Of a stretch of DNA of 64,000 bases, positions 32,883-40,927 are shown in pieces; the first letter of the stretch is position 1, and every line of letters starts with the position of its first letter. The stretch covers positions 434,001 through 498,000 of the forward strand of contig JAHBSK010000001.1 in assembly GCA_019639175.1 (NCBI GenBank), in the 5' to 3' direction. The notes under the pieces are model-generated. The model was not told the DNA's origin and did no database searches. It saw only the letters and a list, made by a program, of their open reading frames with translations. Position numbers and translations under genes: made by a program. This DNA is from Acidobacteriota bacterium. GTDB lineage: Bacteria > Acidobacteriota > Blastocatellia > Pyrinomonadales > Pyrinomonadaceae.

Positions 32883-34724
32883 TTACCTGATCGGATCTCT
32901 GAGGATGATCTCAGTAGCGGTGCGGGCGGTCGTTGAGGCTTTCGGGTTTGAGGCGTGGAGGTGAGCTATCTGCATCAGTGCCTCGCCGGTGCGAGAGAGC
33001 AGGCGGACGAGGTCGCCTTCTTCCGCTTTGGTTCGTGTGACGAGCAGGTTCCACGCCATGCCGCCGGCCCAGTGTTCGGCGGCAGCAGCGGCGGAAAGGT
33101 TCAATTCTTCGGCGGGAGCGATGCCGAACCGAAGTTCGACCTTCGCCACGTCATATGCTACGTTCTCAAATCGCGAAACGGCGTCCAAAAGCTCGTCCGA
33201 AAGATAAAGCCCGCCAAAATCGCGGTCGCTGTCCGCCGCCAGAGCCGCGATCAGCCCGGCCAGCGTCGCCGGTTCGAGTTCATCGAAAATACCGCGGCTC
33301 AACGCCTCACCGACCAGCAACGGCCGGTCAATACGCAGGTCAGCGAGCCACTTTCCTCCCTCGGTCACTTTTTCCGCCTGTATGTCCAGAAAGCCGAAAT
33401 GATCCAGCACCTTTGCACGGTTCATAAAAGGTTCCCATATCCGGCTGCGAAGGAACGCGATGTCTCGCTCTATCCGGTCAAGTTCAGCGGCTTCGTTTAC
33501 GGTCTGCCACAGCTCCGGCATTTTTGCCGTCATCTCTTCGATGAGTTTACCGATCACTTCATCCGAACCGTCGTCAGCATTGTGCGCAGATGGTTTCGGT
33601 TCGATAAGCGGCGGATTTTTGCCGTCAAGCGTGTCCAAAAATGCCCTTTCCACCGTGTTCTCGCTCAGCCGATATGTGTTGCCGTAAACGCGGTTGACGC
33701 GTGACAGGGCAAACTTTTTTCCCTGCCCGTCGTCGCGCATCGCCGATACCGAATCGCCGTGAACGCTTATCACCAGAAAGAAACGCTTTGCGCTGCGTCC
33801 CTGCGTTACAACGCGGCCCGGCTGCACATTCTCTTCCAGCCATCTTTGCCGAAGTTCGGCACGTGTTGCGGGCATTCGTTCCACAATACGCTGCCGCGAA
33901 CTGACAAGCCGTTCAAAACCTCTGATGTCTTCCAGCGAAAGCGGCTGTCCGCCCGGAACGGACGGTTTTATGAGATCTTTTTCAAGAGCCGCCTGCCGCT
34001 GTCGCAGCGACGTAACCTTGCGGAGCGTGTCCTGAAACGCATAGCTCTTTTCGGCTATCTCGCGAACCTGTTCAAAATTGCCGTAGGCGTCAAGCAGATT
34101 GATGAGCGATGTGTATGTTGCCCGAAATTTGCTCTCAAGCGGATCGGGTTCCAATCGCAGCAGCTTTGCTATCTTTTTCGGGTCCTGAAATTGTCCCGGA
34201 GCCAGTATCGCAAACCCGACAAGGTCTTTTCCGCGACGCCCTGCGCGTCCGGTCATTTGCTGAAGTTCATTTACCGTCAGCGAACGCCAGCCGTCGTTAC
34301 CGCGTGTGTCGGCGTTGCTGATGACGACCGTTCTGGCGGGAAAATCGACACCTGCCGCGACCGTCGATGTCGCAAAGATGGCGTTCAGCAATCCGGCGGA
34401 CATCATCTTTTCGATGGTGAGTTTCCACGACGGGATATGCCCTGCGTGATGCGAGGCGACACCGGCGTTGACCAGAACTTTTGCGTGTTTGTGGCGGCGT
34501 ATCTCCGGCGACACGGCGGCCATCTGGTCAAAAAGCTCCTGCCGCTTTTGCGCTTTTTCGTTATCGGCGGGCTGGCGTTTATCGGCGGCAACCTCCAATG
34601 CGGATTCGTCGCATTTTCGCCTTGTCGGCAAAAAGATGATCGCAGGCAAAAGATCGTAACCGCGGAGAGCGGTTATCAGCTTGTGCGGAGGTATCTCGGA
34701 CGGCCTTTCCTGCATTCCGTGCAT
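32883..34724 (-). CDS. Ski2-like helicase fragment: C-terminal RecA and accessory domains only
   Basis: 613 residues. The N-terminus goes straight into the second RecA domain (LLPAIIFLPTRRKCDES), with motif V (LNAIFATSTVAAGVDFPARTVVI) and motif VI (QQMTGRAGRRGKD). The C-terminal 400 residues resemble the DOB1/SKI2 C-terminal regions. Motifs I (Walker A) and II (DExH) are absent, and the upstream 70 bases up to coaX leave no room for them. The protein cannot hydrolyse ATP by itself unless it pairs with another RecA domain. Truncation or a stand-alone family are both possible. Confidence 0.7.
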   Translation of the reverse strand: MHGMQERPSEIPPHKLITALRGYDLLPAIIFLPTRRKCDESALEVAADKRQPADNEKAQKRQELFDQMAAVSPEIRRHKHAKVLVNAGVASHHAGHIPSWKLTIEKMMSAGLLNAIFATSTVAAGVDFPARTVVISNADTRGNDGWRSLTVNELQQMTGRAGRRGKDLVGFAILAPGQFQDPKKIAKLLRLEPDPLESKFRATYTSLINLLDAYGNFEQVREIAEKSYAFQDTLRKVTSLRQRQAALEKDLIKPSVPGGQPLSLEDIRGFERLVSSRQRIVERMPATRAELRQRWLEENVQPGRVVTQGRSAKRFFLVISVHGDSVSAMRDDGQGKKFALSRVNRVYGNTYRLSENTVERAFLDTLDGKNPPLIEPKPSAHNADDGSDEVIGKLIEEMTAKMPELWQTVNEAAELDRIERDIAFLRSRIWEPFMNRAKVLDHFGFLDIQAEKVTEGGKWLADLRIDRPLLVGEALSRGIFDELEPATLAGLIAALAADSDRDFGGLYLSDELLDAVSRFENVAYDVAKVELRFGIAPAEELNLSAAAAAEHWAGGMAWNLLVTRTKAEEGDLVRLLSRTGEALMQIAHLHASNPKASTTARTATEIILRDPIR

Positions 34725-34794
34725 TATCTCACAAACCGTCTCAAAAGCCCGTTTTGATTAACAGCCGTCAGCCGGCGTTTTTACCTACGGCCGT

Positions 34795-35589
34795 TCAGGA
34801 CACGGCGTGATGAGCATCTGTGATGCGGTCGGCAAGGATGCGGAGGCCGTCCAAAACAAGGTTTTCCTCGTAAACGTCAACCATCGGCAGATCTTCAAGC
34901 ATCAGGTGTCCGTAGCCGCCCGTAAGAACTATCTTTGGTGAAATATCATGAGGAGCGTCTTCGCGGAGTTCATTCTCAACACGGCGGATAAGCCCTTCGG
35001 CCATTGCCGCTGAACCGTAATAGATGCCTGACGCAACCGCGTCTTCGGTGGTTTTTCCGATGATCTTTTCGGGGCGTTTTGGCTGAACCAGCGGCAGCAG
35101 AGCCGTGTTTGTATGCAGTGATTCGGCAAGGAGACGCGGCCCCGGAGCAATGACGCCGCCGATGTATTCCCCTGCGGCATTTACTGCATCAACGACCATC
35201 GCCGTCCCTATGCTGCATATCACCAGCGGTGCGCCGTGTTTTTGCCGTGCGGCAAAAGCTCCGATCAGTCGGTCGGCTCCGGCGTGTTCCGGCGGATCGT
35301 ACTTTATCGGCATTTCCATGTCATGGCCGGCATCGACAAAGATCGGTGTGACCTGGAAAAGTTCCTGCGAGGCTTTGGTAAGCGTTGCGTTAAGTTCCGG
35401 CACGACCGAAGCGGCCATGACCAGATCAATGCGGACGAACCGCTGCTCGACGTATTTCAGGCGGTCAAAGAAAAGCTCTTCGGGCGAATAATCGCGCCAC
35501 GTTGCCACCGAAAAACGGTGAAGCAGCCCTTCCGCTTCATAAATTGCGAACTTAATGGCCGAATTGCCGATGTCGATGGCAAGCAGCAT
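34795..35589 (-). CDS. coaX: Type III pantothenate kinase
   Basis: 264 residues of the ASKHA-fold CoaX family, which starts CoA synthesis by phosphorylating pantothenate. The phosphate-1 loop is AIDIGNSAIKFAIYE (4-18). GADRLIGAFAA carries the conserved Asp, and ICSIGTAMVVDAV is the phosphate-2 region. KIVLTGGYGHLML is the adenosine region. There is no adjacent coa gene. Confidence 0.93.
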   Translation of the reverse strand: MLLAIDIGNSAIKFAIYEAEGLLHRFSVATWRDYSPEELFFDRLKYVEQRFVRIDLVMAASVVPELNATLTKASQELFQVTPIFVDAGHDMEMPIKYDPPEHAGADRLIGAFAARQKHGAPLVICSIGTAMVVDAVNAAGEYIGGVIAPGPRLLAESLHTNTALLPLVQPKRPEKIIGKTTEDAVASGIYYGSAAMAEGLIRRVENELREDAPHDISPKIVLTGGYGHLMLEDLPMVDVYEENLVLDGLRILADRITDAHHAVS

Positions 35590-35591
35590 AG

Positions 35592-35738
35592 GGTGAAAAG
35601 TGAAAATGTTTAAAAGTGAAAAAGCAGGAAAGTGAAAATGTGGAAAAGTGAAAAAGTTTGACGCCTCGGAAACATCGCATTGCGGCCATGATCATTGCCC
35701 GTCTTTTTCACTTTTAAACTTTTTCACCTTTTCACTTT
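35592..35738. repeat. GTGAAAA-rich inverted repeat
   Basis: The gap before coaX contains repeated AGTGAAAA words on one side (35592-35666) and TTTTTCACTTTTAAACTTTT-type words on the other (35704-35738), giving a long imperfect hairpin. More TTCACTT words lie at 36149-36168, before birA. No gene is visible. Confidence 0.6.
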
Positions 35739-35748
35739 ATTTAACGTC

Positions 35749-36075
35749 CTACCCTTGCAGAGGCAGACCGTCGTAAATAAGCCGCCAGCCGTTTAGTCTG
35801 CTGGTGCGGAGGCTTTTTGAGAACCAATGGTGAGCGGCTTCCGGGTCGTCGTATAGCTGAACTGACGGCATTGCCTCGCGCGGATCGACACGGCAGATCG
35901 CCGCTCCGGCCGACGCGCTCTTTATGCAGAGCAAAGCGATCATGTCTTCTTTGCTCATAACCACCGTGCGCACCAGCAGGTCGTCATCCTCGGGTTCAAA
36001 GTCCTCGAAATCTGCGAAATCGTCGTCAAATTCGGCGCCGAGGTCAAAATCTTCTGTGTCAAAATCGTTGCTCAT
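35749..36075 (-). CDS. Acidic small protein of unknown function
   Basis: 108 residues. The first 35 are Asp/Glu/Phe-rich (FDTEDFDLGAEFDDDFADFEDFEPEDDD), then a short folded part with DPREAMPSVQLYDDPEAAHHWFSKSL and SRLNGWRLIYDGLPLQG. The second part looks like a small globular domain. I do not recognise it. It lies between birA and coaX on the same strand. Confidence 0.65.
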   Translation of the reverse strand: MSNDFDTEDFDLGAEFDDDFADFEDFEPEDDDLLVRTVVMSKEDMIALLCIKSASAGAAICRVDPREAMPSVQLYDDPEAAHHWFSKSLRTSRLNGWRLIYDGLPLQG

Positions 36076-36197
36076 AGATCAAGCTAAAAGTTACACGGTT
36101 AGGCGGAAAAGTTCAATCTGCCGCGGCCCTGCCGGAACTATGTTTTCACTTCTGACTTTTCACTTATCATTTATTCCGGGGCAGTTCTTGGACGGCA

Positions 36198-36941
36198 TTA
36201 TTCAGTTTGTCTTAGCTGCTCTACGTCGCCGGCATGGATCATCACGATGGTTCCGTCGGTTTTTCGCAACCGCAAGGCGCCGTTGGTCTCGAGGCCGTCG
36301 GTCACGCCGGTCAATATATGCCCGCTTTGTTCGACGCGGACGTGTTTTCCCGAAAAATACGTTGAGCGTTTTGCCCATTCTCTGATGATAGCGTCAGGGC
36401 CGTTCTCTTCGTTCAACACACCATAAAAATACTCAATGAATTTGCCAAGCTGTTCCGCAAGTTCCTCGATGCTCACAGCGGTTCCCGTTTCGCTCTCTAT
36501 TGACGTGGCGATATCCGCGATCTCCGGCGGATAATTTGACGCCCGAATGTTTATTCCGACGCCGACGATGACGGCCAGCCCCGTGTCCGTTTCGGTGGTT
36601 TCGGCCAGAATGCCGCTGATCTTTTTTCCGTTTACATGAACGTCATTGACCCATTTTATGTCAGGCTTTATTCCAAATTCACGCAGCGTGTCGTGAACAG
36701 CGACGCCCGCCATCAGCGTTATCAGCGGCAGGAATTTTGTCTCGACCGTTGGCCGCAAAACGATGCTGAAATAAAGCCCTGCGTCCTTTTCCGAAACCCA
36801 GATGCGCGCTTGCCTTCCACGCCCCGCCGTTTGCTGTCGGGCGACAATGCACAATCCCTCATCGGCACCGAGCCGCGCTTGCTTCAGAGCCTCGGTGTTG
36901 GTTGAATCGATCAGGTCGTAGGTGAGCAGGGTGATATTCAT
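36198..36941 (-). CDS. birA: Biotin--[acetyl-CoA-carboxylase] ligase
   Basis: 247 residues. It attaches biotin to biotin carboxyl carrier proteins. The biotin/ATP site is VARQQTAGRGRQARIWVSE with DAGLYFSIVL following. KWVNDVHVNGKKISGILAE carries the catalytic Lys region. There is no N-terminal helix-turn-helix, so it is a monofunctional ligase and not a repressor. The C-terminal SH3-like cap is present (HILTGVTDGLETNGALRLR). Confidence 0.94.
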   Translation of the reverse strand: MNITLLTYDLIDSTNTEALKQARLGADEGLCIVARQQTAGRGRQARIWVSEKDAGLYFSIVLRPTVETKFLPLITLMAGVAVHDTLREFGIKPDIKWVNDVHVNGKKISGILAETTETDTGLAVIVGVGINIRASNYPPEIADIATSIESETGTAVSIEELAEQLGKFIEYFYGVLNEENGPDAIIREWAKRSTYFSGKHVRVEQSGHILTGVTDGLETNGALRLRKTDGTIVMIHAGDVEQLRQTE

Positions 36942-36998
36942 TCGTATGGAGTCCGGACTTTTTTACATTGGCAAGGGTTGCCGCCTAAAGGCGGAACT

Positions 36999-37967
36999 CT
37001 AAACAGGCCGCCAGAGCGAATCGACGTAAAAATTCTCTTCATCGAAGAATTCTGTTTCTATTTTAAATCCGCTGTTCGAGGACAGGTCTTCTATCATCGC
37101 CCGCGTGTATTTTTGCGAGATCTCCATAAATATCGGCTCCCACTGGTCAAATTCAAAGCTGCGGTCGAGGGCGGCGATGTGGACGGTTTGCTTTTCGCGG
37201 CTTATCAGAAAACTGCGGGCGGCACATTCGACCGGGCGGTATTGGGCGTAGTGGGAAAAATTTTCGAGGTCGAAATTGCCGCCAAGCTCGCGGTTAATGC
37301 GGGTCAGCAGATTCAGGTTGAATGCGGCGGTTATGCCCTGAGCGTCGTCATAGGCGGCAACTATCGTGCGCGGGTCTTTTTGCATATCAAACCCTATGAA
37401 CAAACGGTCATTCGCGTTCATAACGGCACGCAGATGCCTGAAAAAATCGAGGGCTTTTTCCTTCTGAAAATTGCCGATGTTCGACCCCAAAAACATCAGC
37501 ACCTTGCGGCGTTCGCCCGTGGTTTTCAGATCTCCGAGTATCTTAAAATAATCTCCGGTCAGCGGACGAATATCGAGGCCCGGACATCGCTCCCTGAATT
37601 TTGCTTCAAGGGCATCATTTGCTTCTTGCGAGATGTCGATCGGGGAATATGTCAGATCGATGCCGTTTGCCAGAAAATTTTCGATCAGTGCGGCGGTCTT
37701 TGTCCCGTCGCCCGCGCCGAGTTCTATCAGGTCGAACGCGTTGTTCTCGCCCGCGAATGCGCCCCGGATCGCATCGGCCTGCTCGGTGAATACCTTTAGC
37801 TCTGCCCGCGTCAGATAATATTCCGGCAGCTTCATTATCTCCATAAAAAGCCGCGAGCCTTCGTCATCGTAAAAATAGCGCGACGAAAGCTGCTTTGGCG
37901 AAGATGAGAGGCCGCGAAGCACGTCTTCGGCGAATTGGGTGAGTTCGGGTGATGCGGATACTTTCAT
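36999..37967 (-). CDS. egtD: L-histidine N-alpha-methyltransferase EgtD
   Basis: 322 residues. EgtD makes hercynine from histidine with SAM, the first step of ergothioneine synthesis. The methyltransferase motif is DLIELGAGDGTKTAALIENFL, and KVLMFLGSNIGNF and GFDMQKDPRTIVAAYDD are characteristic. It is downstream of egtB with 93 bases between, on the same strand. A GCGGAACTC-type short repeat follows its end. Confidence 0.93.
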   Translation of the reverse strand: MKVSASPELTQFAEDVLRGLSSSPKQLSSRYFYDDEGSRLFMEIMKLPEYYLTRAELKVFTEQADAIRGAFAGENNAFDLIELGAGDGTKTAALIENFLANGIDLTYSPIDISQEANDALEAKFRERCPGLDIRPLTGDYFKILGDLKTTGERRKVLMFLGSNIGNFQKEKALDFFRHLRAVMNANDRLFIGFDMQKDPRTIVAAYDDAQGITAAFNLNLLTRINRELGGNFDLENFSHYAQYRPVECAARSFLISREKQTVHIAALDRSFEFDQWEPIFMEISQKYTRAMIEDLSSNSGFKIETEFFDEENFYVDSLWRPV

Positions 37968-37985
37968 TATTTAGATTCCTGTTAC

Positions 37986-38036
37986 CGATAGGACGAATAG
38001 GACATATAGGACCTATACGTCCCATTTGTCCTATTT
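37986..38036. repeat. ATAGGAC-type repeat in the egtB-egtD gap
   Basis: Three ATAGGAC words in a row, then their complements (GTCCTATTT), giving an inverted, tandem-like element within an egt gap. No gene is present. Confidence 0.6.
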
Positions 38037-38060
38037 AACTCACAGGTCATATTCCCGCCC

Positions 38061-39305
38061 TTACCTTGCAAGGCGGATCCCCGTAAACTGCCATCGCAGA
38101 TGCGGATGGAAAAAGTTGCGATATGTTGGGCGGCTGTGGCCGGGCGGGGTGGCGACGGAGGCACCCCGAAGAACCATCTGGTTTATCATAAATTTGCCGT
38201 TGTATTCGCCGACCGCGCCTTCGGGCTTTTTGAATCCGGGATATGGCAAATAGGCGGAATTTGTCCATTCCCAACGCAGTCCCCACTCAAACTTCGCGTT
38301 CGCCGCTTCCCATTCGAACTCGGTCGGCAGCCGTTTGCCGCCCCATTCCGCAAATGCCGCTGCCTCATAGAACGAAATGTGACATACCGACGCGTCCGGC
38401 GGCAGTTTCCGCAGGCCGCCAAGCGTGAAATGATGCCATTCGCCGTCGCGGTCATGCCAATAGAGCGGTGCGGCGATCTTCTCACGGTTGACCCAATCCC
38501 AGCCTTCCGAATGCCAGAGCCTGTGGTCGCGATAGCCGCCATCATTGATAAAGTCCAGAAATTCACCGTTCGTCACCGGCGAATCGCTGATGGCGTATTC
38601 ATTGAGATAGACATTGTGTCGGGCAAGTTCGTTATCAAAACAGAAGCCTTCGCCCGTGTGGCCGATCTCATAAACGCCTTCTTCAACGGTGATAAATTCG
38701 CTGTCCTTTGATGCGTGTGTCACCGACAGTTCTTCCGGCGCGTAATTTTCACGATAAGCGGGAAACAGCGGATTTTGCGCCAGCATATATTTCAGGTCGG
38801 TCAGAAAAAGCTCCTGATGCTGCTGTTCGTGATTGAGGCCGAGGATCACCAGATCAGAACCCGGAGCGGCAGCGATGGGGTTCTTCTCCATAGAAGGATC
38901 AAGGAACCCGGTCGCTATAGCTCCCGGTTCTGACAGGAGTTCCAGCATTTTTTCATCAACATATCGGCGATATTCAAACACCTGTTTCACGGTCGGACGG
39001 CTCAGGTCGCCGCGTTGGTCGCGGGCGGTGCGTTCACCGACGGTGTTGTAATAGCTGTTGAAAAGAAAGCTAAAATTCTCGTCAAAAACGCGATAGTCGG
39101 GCGAAGATCTTTTGAGGATCATTTCCTCAAAGAACCACGTTGTATGAGCGATGTTCCATTTGGCGGGCGATACATCAACCGTCGGCTGCGGGATGTAGTC
39201 TTCGACCTCAAGCGGTTCGCAAAGCTGTTCCGTATAAGAACGCACCTTTGCGTAAGCGTCCGCCAAAGATCCCTTTTCGGGATGGATTAAAGAAACGGCC
39301 TGCAT
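38061..39305 (-). CDS. egtB: Ergothioneine biosynthesis protein EgtB
   Basis: 414 residues. A DinB-like N-terminal domain (AKWNIAHTTWFFEEMILKR; NHEQQHQELFLTDLKYML carries the His ligands) is fused to an FGE-sulfatase C-terminal domain (SPVTNGEFLDFINDGGY, GKRLPTEFEWEAA, VLRGASVATPPGHSRPTYRNFF). EgtB is the iron-dependent sulfoxide synthase that joins hercynine to cysteine or gamma-glutamylcysteine. No egtC or egtE is visible nearby, so the later steps must be coded elsewhere or use the cysteine-type EgtB route. Confidence 0.93.
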   Translation of the reverse strand: MQAVSLIHPEKGSLADAYAKVRSYTEQLCEPLEVEDYIPQPTVDVSPAKWNIAHTTWFFEEMILKRSSPDYRVFDENFSFLFNSYYNTVGERTARDQRGDLSRPTVKQVFEYRRYVDEKMLELLSEPGAIATGFLDPSMEKNPIAAAPGSDLVILGLNHEQQHQELFLTDLKYMLAQNPLFPAYRENYAPEELSVTHASKDSEFITVEEGVYEIGHTGEGFCFDNELARHNVYLNEYAISDSPVTNGEFLDFINDGGYRDHRLWHSEGWDWVNREKIAAPLYWHDRDGEWHHFTLGGLRKLPPDASVCHISFYEAAAFAEWGGKRLPTEFEWEAANAKFEWGLRWEWTNSAYLPYPGFKKPEGAVGEYNGKFMINQMVLRGASVATPPGHSRPTYRNFFHPHLRWQFTGIRLAR

Positions 39306-39402
39306 ATTTCCATTAAAACATTTACGTCAACCTAAAGAAAGATTTTTTCGTTCAACGGCGGAAATACGAGTGTGAGTTTCGCTTATATGATACCGACATA
39401 TC

Positions 39403-40272
39403 CTAACCTGTCTTTATCATCAAAAGGGCTTCTTTGCATATTTCGGCAAGATACGGATCGGGGCTGTTCAGATGTTTTTGCAGAACGGCGGCAGATGCTT
39501 TATCGCCGATGGCTCCGAGGGCGAAAGCGGCCTCGCGGCGTGTGTCGTCCGCTTCGCGGGCATCGTTCAAAACCTTTGCGAGAATCGGCAAAGCCGTTTG
39601 GAATACCGTAAGGTGAGCAGCTTTTTCGGCATCACTTTCTATCTGTTCCTTGAATTTCTCGGGAAGAAAATTTTGCGGTGTAATGGAATAATGCCTTCCG
39701 GTTCGCGAAAAGAACGCTATTTGCCCAAGCGAACGAGCCGCAGAACGGCGGAGCATTTCGTCTTCTTCACTTGGGTTGTTTTTCAGGATATTTGTCAGAG
39801 GAGCGGCCGCTTTCGCATCGCCGATCTCGCCCAAAGCGATCACGGCGGCGGTCTTTGCCTCGGCATCTCTGTCTCTTCGAAGGGAATTCAGCAAAGCATC
39901 GGTCGCGGATGAATGCCTCACCGTTCCGAGCGCCAATGCGGCTTCGCGGCGGACGAACGGATCACGGTCATTCAGCAAAGGCGAAAGAGCCGAAACGGCT
40001 TCGGTCGGAGAAAGAAAAACGACCGATGCGGCGGCAGTGGCGCGGACCATCGGGTCTTTGTCATTCAGCGCGGGCAGGGCCGCACGTGAGGCCTCAGCGG
40101 AACCGATGTTCCTCAATGTAAAAAGAGCGTCGCGTTTTTGCTCGATGTTGCCGGTTTTTATTATCTCGGCAAGCGCGGTGGTCTCAGCCGAAAGATCCTG
40201 GGCAGGCGTGACAAAGGCCACGCATAAAAACGCGGCTACACAGAGCATTGCGCGGTTGAACGCGGCCATCAT
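39403..40272 (-). CDS. Secreted HEAT-repeat protein
   Basis: 289 residues with a signal peptide (about residues 1-24). It has five or more HEAT-like repeats (DPMVRATAAASVVFLS, DPFVRREAALALGTVR, DAEAKTAAVIALGEIG, EADDTRREAAFALGAIG, DPYLAEICKEALLMIK). These form a solenoid for protein contact. The gene starts by overlapping the end of the upstream 74-residue gene by four bases. Confidence 0.85.
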   Translation of the reverse strand: MMAAFNRAMLCVAAFLCVAFVTPAQDLSAETTALAEIIKTGNIEQKRDALFTLRNIGSAEASRAALPALNDKDPMVRATAAASVVFLSPTEAVSALSPLLNDRDPFVRREAALALGTVRHSSATDALLNSLRRDRDAEAKTAAVIALGEIGDAKAAAPLTNILKNNPSEEDEMLRRSAARSLGQIAFFSRTGRHYSITPQNFLPEKFKEQIESDAEKAAHLTVFQTALPILAKVLNDAREADDTRREAAFALGAIGDKASAAVLQKHLNSPDPYLAEICKEALLMIKTG

Positions 40273-40493
40273 ATTGCCTGACGAATGTTAACGGCCTGTG
40301 CCTTTTCCCATTCGATCACCTGCCGGACGCGTTTGTTCTCATACGCATTGGCCAGCGACACGATCAGGTCGTCATCAATATTTCTTTTTGTGTTGCGGGT
40401 TGCGGAGCGGGAAACAGAGGCGTATTCGGAAAAATGCGAGCGTTTTTTCTTATCTTTATCGCGAGCGACAGTTGTATCAGTTCGTTTGACCAT
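40269..40493 (-). CDS. Small basic protein of unknown function
   Basis: 74 residues, strongly basic with a hydrophilic N-terminus (VKRTDTTVARDKDKKKRSHFSEYASVSRS) and an amphipathic C-terminal helix (RQVIEWEKAQAVNIRQAI). No domain recognised. Overlap with the HEAT-repeat gene (ATGA) and a shared strand suggest one transcription unit. Confidence 0.6.
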   Translation of the reverse strand: MVKRTDTTVARDKDKKKRSHFSEYASVSRSATRNTKRNIDDDLIVSLANAYENKRVRQVIEWEKAQAVNIRQAI

Positions 40494-40927
40494 CTTTTTG
40501 CCTCCGTGTTTTCGGAGCAGACGGCCAAACCGAGACTCAAAGCATCAAGTCTGTGCCGCCTGCGTTAGGATTTTTTGCATAATTAAAGCGTTTATGTCTA
40601 AAAAACTCCTGCCTGTAAACTAATATTAACATACCACAATCACGCTGTTCGGTTCAATATTTTGTTGTTAAAGTGTACAAATTAGGCGGACTTAGATACA
40701 CTGTTCATTCCATGATCAGATCGCTTTACAGCCTCGCCCTTAGATAGCCACCCGTTGAAACGGCAAGTTTCGGCGTGCGTGGCGTTCCCAACCCAATAAA
40801 GATCAAATCCATAAAGATACAGCAGGTAAATTGTCTAAGTCTTTGGATAGAGACGCATTTATCGGCTAAACTTACTTTTTTGTTTTTAAAGCCGGAGCGA
40901 CAGACGTTTCGGATGTTGTGACTTTTT
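40494..40927. other. Divergent intergenic region without a gene
   Basis: A 434-base AT-rich gap between the 74-residue gene and leuS, which point away from each other. It has a short hairpin (CTCCG TGTTTT CGGAG near 40503) and AT-rich stretches, but I could not find a pair of promoter boxes that I would defend, nor a T-box signature. Confidence 0.5.

Noticed and set aside
40494..40927. T-box leader before leuS
   Set aside because: I found neither the T-box core sequence nor a terminator hairpin with U-run in the gap.
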